Shown piece after piece: positions 1 through 9,441 of a DNA stretch of 64,000 bases. The notes under the pieces were generated by a model that saw nothing but the letters and a program-made list of their open reading frames with translations, had not been told where the DNA came from and did not search any database. The DNA comes from Coniferiporia sulphurascens (Eukaryota > Basidiomycota > Agaricomycetes > Hymenochaetales > Hymenochaetaceae). The stretch spans positions 57,194 through 121,193 of the forward strand of contig NBBA01000028.1 in the NCBI GenBank assembly GCA_002794785.1, given 5' to 3'. The stretch's first letter is position 1. Each line of letters starts with the position of its first letter. The translations under genes and the position numbers were made by a program.

Positions 1-2110
1 TTCCACTGGAGCACATGTATTTGTGCACTCATAGGTCCTCCTCCATAAAGGTGTTGGTGTCCTCTTCAACCTGGAGGCCAGAGTCGATTGCGCAGAAGTG
101 CTTCTTCTTCGGGCAGGTGGGAAGGGTGGCGGGATGGTCACCCTGGCAATTGGTGCAGTGGTGGGGGTGGGGGCAGGCGTCTCCTTCGACTGTGTCATTT
201 GCACAATAGGTGCATGATTTACAATGGTTGGCCGTCAAGTGCTGTCCGGCACATTCAGCGCAATGAGCCTGGGCTTGGCAGCCTTTCTTTCCATGGCCGA
301 GGCCTTGGCAGCATTCACACTGGGTGAGGCTGGGTCAGACCGGTGGGACTGAGAGGCAGAGGGAGGATCTGAATAGGTAAACCCTGTTCCTTTTGAGGAG
401 GCGTGCTCAGGTTTGGCCATCCGGGTCAGTGAAGGTGAAGGATACTGGGCATGCCGCCAAGAGTGGGAGCTTTTCTGGGACTGTCACGTAGTGAGGGGGC
501 ACCACGAAGTCGAGGTGTTTGAGGGAGGGGTTCTGGCGGACCTCTGCGAGGAGGGCCGCTTTGGTGATGGGGTGGGGGTTCTGCCCGAAGAAGACATCCC
601 GGCAGGGCACCATTGAGATGCGTAGCGTCGATCTGGGTCGAACTCTGGAAGGGGTCAGTTGGAATTGGTCTGATAAGGGCCGGTCCGCTGGGAGGGCTAG
701 GCAGTGGTCATGCATGTGTTTCGTGAACGCGTCCGCATGGCGATCAATGATTGCTGATGTGGTTGGGGTGGAGGAGGTGGGTCTTTTTGCAAAGGTGGTC
801 ACCAGGTTGCCTTTAGCGTTGAACTTAGAGGACAACACGGTGACTGCGTCAGCAGTAGGCAGGGCCCGGAAGAATCCCTGGGCCATTTCCGTGAGGGAGG
901 CGCCTGACTTATGCATGGCTGTGGGAGCAACGAGGTCCCGTGGTGTTAGTACCAAGGTGGGTTCCTTGGCATACATCTTGGGGGGGGTGGTGGTTGCCGG
1001 ACTTTCTTTGCTTTCTTTGCTGGGGCCGTCTGGGTTGCTAGGGGCTGGGGGAGGTTAGCTGCAATCGCCGCTAACTGAGCGTATGTCATTGGGGCTCCTG
1101 CTGGTATGACTTTCGCTGCGGCCTCAAGTTGAGCCGAGGTAATGGTAGTGGCTGCTGTTGCCATGGTGGTGGGAGCGGGGGTGGTTCCTCCCACGTTGGT
1201 GGGAGTCTGCTGTGGGGCCTGTTGCGGCCACAGGGCAGGGCGTGAGGCCATGGAGGATACCTGGCAGGTGAGGTTCCCCACGTTGACTGAGAGCCACTTG
1301 ATGACGTCCGCTAGCACTGTGATCTGTGAGTCGGGAGGGGTAAGTTGGGCTTGGGCCTGTGGGTTAGTCCTTGTGTTGAAGGTAAATGGGGCCCTCATGG
1401 CAGAGGAGAAGGGTGTGCCGAGTGGGATTCTCATGCCCATCATGGCTTGGGCATATTCCTGTTCCGCAGTGTGGGTGGCTACGTGTTCTGGGTCATCCCT
1501 GTCTTGCGTCTGGTATGTTGTCGACAATGCTTCATGACTGAGGGCCGTTAGTTTCCCCAGGAATGCCACTGTCACCTGTACGACTGCTGTGGAGTTGGCA
1601 GCCTGTTCAACTCCGGCCTTGAGGGTGTCGAGTGCTTTTTCCACGTTTGGCGCGAAGTCTGTCAGTGCTCATACGAACTCTGATGTGACTGGCCAGTTGT
1701 GGGGAGTCTCAGGGGAGAGGACGTCAGTGTTGCGTTTGCCTGTCGACTGAGGGGGTGTGTGCAGTTCATCCTGCATCTGGTCGTCTTGCTGTTGCCCTGC
1801 CATGGTCAGGGCTCGAGTGACGTCGAGGGCGGTCTGTGTGCCCCGCTGAGGCCACTGGTTGAGGTCGCCTAGCGGGATTTCGCTCGTGAGGGCATCATAG
1901 TTGGGGGGGTGAGTCGTGGCGGTGGAGACAGCGAGCAGCTTCAGGGGGCAGTTGGCGACTGACGACGGCCAGGGTTGGCCGCTCCAGACGCTGTAGAGCT
2001 AGCTGTAGAGAGGCCTGTAGATTGTAGGGGACGACCACCAAACTGATCTGCCATGGGGAGTTTGAGCTACCCGCGCTAGGGAGATGGTGGTGGTAAGAGG
2101 TCAAGAAGGG
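1..2110 (-). mobile_element. Tad1-like LINE E1, 5' part (minus strand, runs off window)
   Basis: This is the 5' portion of a non-LTR retrotransposon read on the minus strand. Its 5' end at about 2110 shows the terminal motif CTTCTTGACCTCTTACCACC seen at the ends of the other LINEs here. A gag pseudogene follows, and the ORF2 start lies at 32-30. The endonuclease, RT and tail would lie left of base 1. The gag residues differ clearly from the A, C and B families, so I treat it as a separate family. Immediately upstream lies a second diverged copy of the same 5' region (2111-2726). Confidence 0.85.
29..2054 (-). pseudogene. gag (ORF1) pseudogene of LINE E1
   Basis: ORF1 of a Tad1-like LINE encodes an RNA-binding gag-like protein that packages element RNA. 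The likely start is the ATG at 2054. An early TGA interrupts the N-terminus where the neighbouring copy (ATG at 2688) has CGG. The open stretches 1644-946 and 976-407 carry the Ala/Pro/Gln-rich linker, the lysine patch before MYAKEPTLVL and the conserved core DVFFGQNPHPITKAALLAEV. Another frame change near 410 leads into the zinc knuckles (CECCQGLGHGKKGC, then Cys/His clusters ending CPKKKHFC). The stop at 31-29 overlaps the ORF2 ATG as ATGA. At least two frame changes and one nonsense codon make it non-functional. Confidence 0.8.
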
Positions 2111-2726
2111 TGGTGGGTGGCTACATGTTCTGGATCATCCCTGTCTTGTGTCCGGTACGTTGTTGATAGCGCTTCATGACTAAGGGCTGTTAGTTTCCCA
2201 GAAATGCTGCTATTGCCTGTATGACCGCTGTGGAGTTGGGTGCCTGTTCAATGCCGGCTTTGAGGATGTCGAGTGCCTTTCCACATTTGGCACGAAGTTT
2301 GTCAGAGCTCGACGAACTCTGATGTGACTGGCTGGTTGGAGGGGTCTCGGGGAGAGGATGTAGCACTGCGTTTGCCTGTCAACTGTGGGGGTGTCTGTGG
2401 TTTGACCTGCATCTGGTCATCTTGTTGCTGCTCTGTGTGTTCTGGGCTCACACGATGTCGAGGGCGGTCTGTGTGCCTCGCTGGGCCACTGGTTGAGGTC
2501 GCCTAGCGGATTTCGCCCATGAGAGCATCATAGTTGGGGGGGGTGAGTCGCAGTGGTGGGGACAGGGAGCGGCTCCGGGGGGCGGTTGGCAACTGATGAC
2601 GGCCAGGGTTGGCCACTCCAGACGCCATAGGGCTAACTGTAGATAGGCCTGTAGGTCGTAGTGGATGACCACCGAACCGATCTGCCATGGGGAGTTTGAG
2701 CTGCCTGCGCTAGGGAGATGGTGGTT
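2111..2726 (-). mobile_element. LINE E2 fragment, diverged second copy of the E 5' region
   Basis: This stretch repeats 1483-2110 with many substitutions. It includes the block beginning MADRFGGHPLRPTG (ATG at 2688) and the conserved block at 2120-2210, which matches 1480-1560. In minus-strand order E2 lies upstream of E1, head to tail. Either E1 inserted into the gag of E2, or the 5' end was tandemly duplicated. The expected 3' flank that would decide lies left of the window. The right side is cut by the poly(T) of the next element at 2727. Confidence 0.75.
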
Positions 2727-3269
2727 TTTTTTTTTTTTCTTTAAATTTATTATTCCTGCTGTGCTATGTAATACACCTGCAGCCCCAAAGGGGCCGCCTG
2801 TAAACTACCTAACTACTGAGGTGCCCATCATCACTCATCGAGTGAAACTGGGCGGGGCACGTGCCTCCAAGGAGGCCTAGTGTACTTACGCGCCCTATTG
2901 GGGATAAATAGGGGGGGAGAGGGAGGTATACATATCGCAACTACCTGAAAACCAGAACCATTTGTAATGATGTCAGGAAGAGAGAGTCCCTTAGAAGCGA
3001 AGAGGAGTGGCTGCGATTGCCATAGAAGAAACTGAAGGGAATCTGAATGGCAGTCATAAGTCAGAGGGAAATGGGGGGAGAGCTCCATGCCCGTTCCCCA
3101 CCACATTACAGCAACCAACAACTGACCCTGGCGCACCAGGGTGAGTTGGAACCTTCTCTCGTATGATGCCCAGTCCCAGAGAGTCCAGACATGGTCGGGT
3201 AGCTGCAACTTCCCCCTGCCGACCTCAGTCGCAAAACCGAGATGGTGGTGGTAAGAGGACAAGAAGGAT
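2727..3269 (-). mobile_element. Internally deleted B-family LINE (about 0.54 kb, non-autonomous)
   Basis: Read on the minus strand, this unit begins with the 5'-terminal box ATCCTTCTTGTCCTCTTACC at 3269. It runs about 190 bases through a leader matching 60858-61050, then jumps within a GAGCTC sequence straight into the B-type 3' tail and poly(A) (poly(T) at 2727-2740). All coding sequence for gag, endonuclease, RT and RNase H is missing. It therefore has both LINE ends and no protein. A GAGATGGTGG repeat lies at 2717-2726 and 3239-3248. This could be a TSD, which would move the true right edge to 3238, or it could be shared leader sequence. Confidence 0.75.
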
Positions 3270-3783
3270 GAAACCAAGTGGGTGAAGGCAAGTTAAAGTA
3301 AGAAGCTTAGAATGGGGAAAGGGGTGGCGAGAGCATCGGCTGGGACGTATCCTGAGGAAACCGAAAGATGGGCACTAATCAGAGGGAAAGGGGGGGAGCA
3401 TACCTGAGAGCTCCAAAAGGGCTGGGTCCGAGTCCTGGGTTCGAGGTCTGAGCATACAACGGATGTAGTCCTGTAGGAGGTCCAGGTCCATATCCTCGTC
3501 AGTTGGGTGGCCGTCTAGGTCCATCGTGGCAAATGCCAGCCTGATGGCGCCTGCAGTGTGGTCAGAAAGGCAGTTTAGGTGCCCCATCAGCTTAAGCCAA
3601 TGGCACAAAACTGGGAGTTGGTGTTCATCAGCCCACTTGGAGTGGTGGACTGGAAGAGGGTCCCGAGGTGGCCATACATGTCATATCCACAGGTGGAAGG
3701 TGCTGCAGCCGCCAAGGATGTGGGCAGTTGACTGTGCTGGCCAGGGGGGGTGGTTGTGCCACCTGCAGTGTGAGATCAGGCTG
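3270..3783 (-). pseudogene. LINE Z fragment: RNase H-distal C-terminus and start of 3' tail
   Basis: This minus-strand fragment encodes the C-terminal extension beyond RNase H, including GHLNCLSDHTAGAIRLAF and DEDMDLDLLQDY and ending near LELSGMLPPFPSD at 3375, followed by the first part of an A-type 3' untranslated tail. The tail breaks off at 3270, where the E-type or B-type LINE begins, so its poly(A) should lie left of the window. The upstream side is interrupted at 3783 by the poly(T) end of LINE A'. It is the outermost and probably oldest element visible here. Confidence 0.75.
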
Positions 3784-4099
3784 TTTTTTTTTAAAAAAAA
3801 TTATTCCTGCAGTATTACATAATTACAAGCTGCCCCCCCAAAGGGGGGCCCTAACTACATAACAACAGAGGTGCCCATCATCGCACAATGCACGAAACTG
3901 GGCGGGGGCCCTGCTCCCCGAAGGGTGCCAAGGTGTGGAGGGCCCCTATTAGTAAAGAAACGGAAGGAGGGAGGAATACATATCACTACGACTATACCAA
4001 GCAGACGAGGGCAGGCAAAGGAGGTAGTTTAGAATAGGAAAGGGAGGGCAAGAGCACTGGCCGGGACATGCGGTGTGGAGTCTGAAGGGCAGGCCCTAG

Positions 4100-5683
4100 T
4101 CAGAGGAAAAGGGAGGAAGCGCACCTGAGAGCTCCAAGAGAGCTGGGTCCAGGTCCTGGGAACGGGCTCCAAGCATACAACTCATGTATTCCTGAGGAGG
4201 TCCAGGTCCATATCTTCATCGGTTGGGTGTCCCTCCAGCTCCATTGCAGCAAATGCCAGGCAGATGGCGGCAGAGGTACGGTCGGAAAGGCAGTTAAGAT
4301 GCCCCATCAGCTTAAGCCAGCAGTGCAAAACCTGGAGATGGTTTTCATTGGCCCACTCAGTGTGGTGGGTTGGGAGTGGGTCATGGGGAGGCCAGACCTT
4401 GTGGATCCATGGTCGGAATGTGCAACATCCGCCCAGTATGTGGGTGGTCAACTGGGCCGGCCAGGGGGGATGGTTGTGCCATCTACAGTGCGAGATCAGG
4501 CCATGCCTGTGCCGGTAGGCTGAGTCAAAACTCAGCCAGTAGCCCCCATAGGGACTGGCACGACAGAGAACCTGGGCGACTGCAGAGAGCTCCTGGTGGG
4601 GGTGGTCAACCGACTGTGTGATAAGCTTTTGGGGGCGGCAGGAGGGGATACCATTGACAGCTAGGTATTTGTCAGCTGTCGAGGCGAGTGGGTGGGCAAG
4701 TGAGAGGGACCAGCGCTCCATGAGTGTATTGATGGCGGCCTCTTTCAGTGTGGAGGTGGAGGGTGCAAGGGAGGACAGGGGTAGGTTTGTTGCGAACTTC
4801 GCCTCATGGTCTGCCCATTCATTCCTGGGGATGTCGGAGTGACCTGGGCACCACATGAAATGAATGGAAAGATCCGGGTATGAGTCCAATAGAGTCTGAA
4901 CCCCTGCCTTCCATTGGTGGAGGAGGTGTGCACCTGGGACGGGCGCCCATGTGCAGATCAGGTGGAGTGCTGTCAGCGAATCCAACAGAAAGAAGATGTC
5001 AGATGCGACAGGCAAGAGCTCCTGTAGGTGGTGTGTGGCCCGCTTGGTGCGGAGGTGAGAGAGAAAATCTCTGCGTCTGTGGCTGTTGAACAGGTGGGGG
5101 AGGCCAGCCGGCAAGACTTGAGGCGAGTAAGGCCCATCGTGGTGCAAACGGCTGATCCAGACTTCGAACCCATGCGTGAGCCATTGGTGAAGACCTGGAG
5201 GTGGGGGAGGGTGCTCAGGGAGCGTGCGGCAGCCATGAATTCATCGCAGGTGTCCTTGCTGACCGGAGTGATAGGAGTGGCAAACGAGACTCTTCCGTTT
5301 GTAAAAGCCAGAGGATCCATCCATGGGGGATGAGTGTATGCAGGGACCTGTTGAACCCAAGGAACCCAGACCTGCAGAGAAGTGGAAAAGGAACGGTTAG
5401 TTACGTTTTTATAGTATTGTTTTCTACCAATGGAGTGCAGGGTGTGCCAGAGGTGCAGAGAATGGAGGGTCTTAGCATATTCAAAATAGTAAGAAAGGGG
5501 GGGGAGGGAACAAAGAAAATTTGTAGAAAAGGGAGAGGCGCCTTTGTAGATGCTGAGAATCCATCTGCATGCCGTGTTTTGCCCAGCCTGCAGATGGCTT
5601 ACTAATGTTTTTTGGTGTCGGCCGATGGTACCATACCGGCATGCCCCATGTGAGAACTGAGTGGACACAGGCAGTGTACAGTC
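4100..5683 (-). pseudogene. LINE A' ORF2, RT C-terminus and RNase H (pseudogene)
   Basis: RNase H removes the RNA strand during element cDNA synthesis. On the minus strand I read the end of the RT thumb (HLQAGQNTACRWILSIYKG), a linker ending TSLQVWVPWVQQVPAY, then RNase H. The nucleic-acid motif is VFTNGS where intact relatives have VFTDGS, so the first catalytic Asp is Asn here. The later motif WCPGHSDIPRNEWADHEAKF is kept. Frame changes occur between the stretch 5668-4973 and 5147-4182. A one-base loss near 4190 shifts the C-terminus so that it ends LLRNT instead of LLREYM. The A-type 3' tail follows to 3784. Confidence 0.8.
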
Positions 5684-6020
5684 TTTTTTATTATTTTTAT
5701 TATTTTTATTATTATTATTCCTGCAGTATTACATAATTACAAGCTGCCCCCCTGGAGGGGGGGCCCTAACTACATAACAATGGAGGCGCCCGTCATTGCA
5801 CATCGCACAAAACTGGGCAGGGACTCTGCTCCCCGAGGGGTGCCACAGTGTGAAGAGCCCCTATTTAGTAGTAATAAGGCTGAAAGCCAAGAAGGAGGGG
5901 TACATATCACTACGAACAAACCAAGTGGGTGAGGGCAGGTTAAAGTAAGAAGCTTAGAACTGGAAAGGGGGGGCGAGAGTGCCAGCCAAGACATATCACA
6001 AGGAATTCAAAGGATGGGCA

Positions 6021-7933
6021 CTAATCACAAGGGAAAGGAGGGAGCATACCTGATAGCTCCAAAAGGGCTGGGTCCAAGTCCCGAGTCCGGGGTCCGAGCA
6101 TATGACACATGTATTCCCTTAGGAGGTCCAAGTCCATATTCTCATCAGTTGGGCAGCCATCTAGATCCATAGCGGCAAAGGATAGCCATATGGTGCCTGC
6201 AGCGTGGTTGGAAAGGCGGTTAAGGTGTCCCATCAGCTTTAGCCAGCGGTGCAGAACCAGGAGGTGGTTTTCATCTGCCCACTCTGAGTGGTGGACTGGG
6301 AGAGGGTCCTGTGGTGGCCATACGTGTCGTATCCATGAGTGGAAGGTACTGCAGCCACCGAGGATGTGGGCAGTCAACTGCATGGGCCATGGGGGGTGGT
6401 TGTGCCACCTGCAATGCGAGATCAGGCCATGTCTGCGTCGGTAGGCTGAGTCAAAACTCAGCCAGTAGCCCCTGTAGGGACCGGCGCAGCAGAGGACCTG
6501 GGCGACTGCAGATAGCTCCTGGCGTGGGTGGTCAACCGAGTGCATGAGCAGCTTTCAAGGTCGGCATGATGGGAGGCCATGAACTGCCAAATATTTGTCG
6601 GCAGTTGAGGCAAGGGGGCGGGCCAGTGAGAGTGTCCATCATTCCATGAGGGTGCAGATGGCTACCTCCTTTAGTGCAGAGGTGGATGGTTTGAGATCGG
6701 ATGGTGGGAGCTCTGTTGCTAGTTTCGCTTCCGTGTCAGCCCATTCATTGCTGGGGATGTCCGAGTGACCGGGGCACCATACGAAATGAATGGTGAGTTG
6801 GGGATATGAGTCCAGCAGAGTCTCCACACCCGCCTTCCAGATGTGGAGGAGGTGGGCGCCCAGGGCGGCCGTCCACATTCGGAAAAGGTGCAGGGCGGTC
6901 AGTGAATCGGACAAGAAGAAGATGTCCAATGTGACATGCAGTTGCGCTGGGAGGTGTCGTGCTACCCAACCCGGGGCCGTGGCGAGGGAGAACTCCTCGG
7001 CGTCCATGGCTGTGGTGCAGGTGGGGGACTCCAGTCGATGTGACCAGAGTCGGGTGGGGCCCAGCATTGCGCAGATGGCAGAGCCCGACTTGCTGTCGAT
7101 GCAAGAGCCGTCTGTGAACACTTGGACATGTGGGGTGGAGCCTAGGGCCTGCGTGGCTTTTACAAATTGTTTGCGGGTGTTGACGCTGACAGGGGTGACA
7201 GGGGTGGTGAAGTGGACTTGGCCTTTGGTGAAGGCCAGGGGGTCCATCCATGGGGGATGCATGTATGCAGGGACCTGTTGGACCCAGGGGGCTCGGACCT
7301 GCAGAGAAAGGGAGAAAGGTCTATTAGCTACATTTTTAAAAAGTTTTCGACCAATAGAGTGGGGGGTGCACCAGAGGCGAAGGGAATGGGTCATCTTTAT
7401 ATATTTGAAGTAGAAAGAAAGAGGGGGGACAGAGCAGAGGAAGTTAGTGGAGTGGGGGGAGGCGCCTTTAAAGACGCCCAATATCCAATGACAAGCTGTG
7501 TTTTGCACAGCCTGAAGGCGGTTTACCAGGGTTTTTTGGCAGCGGCCATGGTACCACACTGGCACCCCCCATGACAGGATGGAGCGGACGCAGGAGGTGT
7601 ATAGGCAGCGGAGGAGGAGGGCTGATATGCTGCATTGGGTGTTGCCCAATATGTGGAGTGCGGCGAGGGTGGAGAGCCCCTTGGAGCGCATGCGCTCGAT
7701 GTGTGGCTTGAAGGAGAGGCTTGGGTCCCACCATATCCCCAACCACCAGAGCGGGATTGAGGGGTGGATCAAGGTGTTGGGGTCGACCTGTACCCCGGCA
7801 GTGTCCCAGCTGTCATAGCTGGTGTCTCATCGGGGTGGGTGGAAATGGAGACACTCCGTCTTGGTGGCTTCGATGTTGAGACCAATGGTGCCGAAGAGGG
7901 TGTCGAGTTGTTGGTATGCGCAGGTGAGGGCGC
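6021..7933 (-). pseudogene. LINE C ORF2, RT C-terminus and RNase H (pseudogene)
   Basis: The open stretch 7772-6639 covers the RT thumb (WLGIWWDPSLSFKPHIERMR, SWGVPVWYHGRCQKTLVN) and RNase H with VFTDGS, DAEEFSL, FFLSDSLTAL and WCPGHSDIPSNEWADTEAKL, that is, the usual Asp/Glu/Asp catalytic set. An in-frame TGA where relatives have TGG (near 6639) splits it from 6545-6021, the C-terminal extension ending LELSGMLPPFPCD. The A-type tail follows to 5684. Upstream it is separated from the RT palm by the solo LTR at 7934. Confidence 0.83.
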
Positions 7934-8494
7934 TGTTAAGCTCAATGGTTACGTGGTGATCGACGTCAGGGGTTCCTGATCGTCGGGACTGGTAGTACAG
8001 CAATGGGGCTTCCTAGATGTTGTAAGTCGAAGGTGATCGTCAATGGGGCTTCCTGATTGGCGATGTGGACATGGTAGGCTTCTTGGAGGTGTCGGGTTAC
8101 GACGAAGCGACTGGTGGTAGCGGAAAGCACACAAAGGCACTGAGGAGCAGATAATGGGCTTGTATGAACAAAGAGCACAAGCTTAGGGCTTGTGCTACCA
8201 AAGTTACATGCTTATATGCTACTCTATGTGTTTGCTACAGTAGGGTCATGTATACGGTTGTTTACATGGCTATGGAAGGTCATGGAAACCCAAGGAATGT
8301 CTTGGTAATATACATTGAGGTATCAGTAAGCAAAGCACATCATGGTGATGCGATATGGCATCATCATGGCATCTTTATGGTGTAATGCAAGTAAGGATGA
8401 GTAAGGGAGAGGAAAGGGGGAGTTGTGCTGACTGATGATGATGAAGAGGAAGTGAGTCAGCGCAATAAGGGGAAAGTAAAGGAAAATTGTAACA
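7934..8494. mobile_element. Solo LTR, copy 1 (561 bp)
   Basis: The sequence starts TGTTAAGC and ends TTGTAACA, giving perfect 5-bp terminal inverted repeats TGTTA/TAACA with canonical TG...CA ends. It interrupts the RT of LINE C. The flanking 5-bp TSD is GGCGC (7929-7933) and GGTGC (8495-8499), differing by one C to T at a CpG. A relative sits at 39724-40282. Both contain a hairpin with arms AGCACAAGC and GCTTGTGCT (about 8173-8195). No internal coding region remains, so it is the product of LTR-LTR recombination. The superfamily (Gypsy or Copia) cannot be told. Confidence 0.85.
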
Positions 8495-8499
8495 GGTGC

Positions 8500-9117
8500 G
8501 GCAGTTGGATGCCACTGAGGGACCTACACAAATAAGTAAATGGTCGTCAACATATGCCAGGGCAGTGGTTCCGGCTTGGTGAAAGCACGGGAGGACCACC
8601 CCCATGAAAATTGTTGACAGGATGGGGGAGACTGGCGATCCTTGGGGGGTGCCGAAGTCGGGTTTAGGGGCGGTGGGGAGGGTGGTGCCATCGAATGCGA
8701 CAGCGACCTGCCGGTCTGTCATGAAAGATAGGCACCAGTCAGCCATATCTGGCATGCAACCGAGATCTAACAGTTGTCGGTGGAGGAGTTGGGGGTGCAC
8801 CGAGTCGAAGAATCCCTGAATGTCAACCACTAGGACCGAGCAGACGAGGCCCTCTGCGTGAGTGCGTTCTGCAATCTGTAGGAGGTGTTGGGCTGCATCA
8901 TATACCAAATGGCCTTGACGCCCCCCATATTGGTTAGGTGGCAACCAGCCCCTCATGTTGGTGAGGAACTGGAGCCAGTTAGCTATGATCTTTTCAAGGA
9001 GCTTCCCTAGGGTCTCCTCAAGAGTGATGGGCTGGTATGAATGTGGCGAGAATGGGTCCTTCTTGTTAGGCTTCCTAAGCATCACAACTTTTGCTGCCCG
9101 CCAGCACTTGGGGTGGT
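8500..9117 (-). pseudogene. LINE C ORF2, RT palm segment
   Basis: This is the reverse transcriptase core of LINE C between copia 1 and the solo LTR. In order it shows VVMLRKPNKKDPFSPHSYQP, ITLEETLGKLLEKIIANW, VVDIQGFFDSVHPQLLH (motif A Asp), FGTPQGSPVSPILSTIF (motif B) and AYVDDHLLICVG (motif C, catalytic YVDD). The frame is open through this piece. It joins in frame with 14554-15963 upstream once copia 1 and one TSD copy are removed. Confidence 0.85.
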
Positions 9118-9372
9118 TATTAAATAAATATAACGAACGATATAAATATAGTACGTGGTCATATGAACAACCACCTTACTAAGTGAACGATAACGCAACA
9201 ATAACGCCATACGATAGGAGCTAGTTAGTTATAGTAGTACTAGCCCACAGAACGTGTATATAAGGGGAGCTGGTCTCGCCCTAGAAATACATCGGTTTAC
9301 GCTGATAACCCACCTTGCCTGAGTCTCACCACTGCACCTCATCGTCTACCACAACGTGCATAGATTTTAAGA
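9118..9372 (+). repeat. 5' LTR of copia copy 1
   Basis: This 255-bp direct repeat starts TATTAAATAAAT and ends ATTTTAAGA. The usual TG...CA termini are absent. The ends are fixed by the 5-bp TSD, the adjacent primer site and the polypurine tract. It is AT-rich in its first half, with a TATA-like TATATAAG at 9257-9264 followed by a GC-richer transcribed part. Confidence 0.9.
9257..9264 (+). promoter_or_regulatory. TATA-like promoter element in copia LTR
   Basis: TATATAAG followed by GGGGAGC occurs about 140 bases into the LTR, where the U3/R boundary is expected. The same sequence occurs at 14433-14440 and, inverted, in both LTRs of copia copy 2. I infer it directs element transcription. No start site can be read from sequence. 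Confidence 0.55.
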
Positions 9373-9389
9373 GGTTATGAGCCTTGACT
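9373..9389 (+). promoter_or_regulatory. Primer binding site, half initiator-tRNA(Met) type
   Basis: Directly after the 5' LTR comes GGTTATGAGCC. It is complementary to GGCTCATAACC, the anticodon stem-loop sequence of eukaryotic initiator tRNA-Met, rather than to a tRNA 3' end. Internal priming with a half initiator tRNA is known for Drosophila copia and yeast Ty5. Copy 2 has the same site at 34186-34196 on the minus strand. Confidence 0.75.
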
Positions 9390-9441
9390 CTACAACTAAC
9401 GAAACGATTAACAAACATATAAATCCTCATATAACGAAATT

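Noticed and set aside
2727..2744. Poly(T), and poly(A) runs elsewhere, as terminators or simple repeats
   Set aside because: Each run sits exactly at the 3' end of a LINE tail and is its poly(A) tract.
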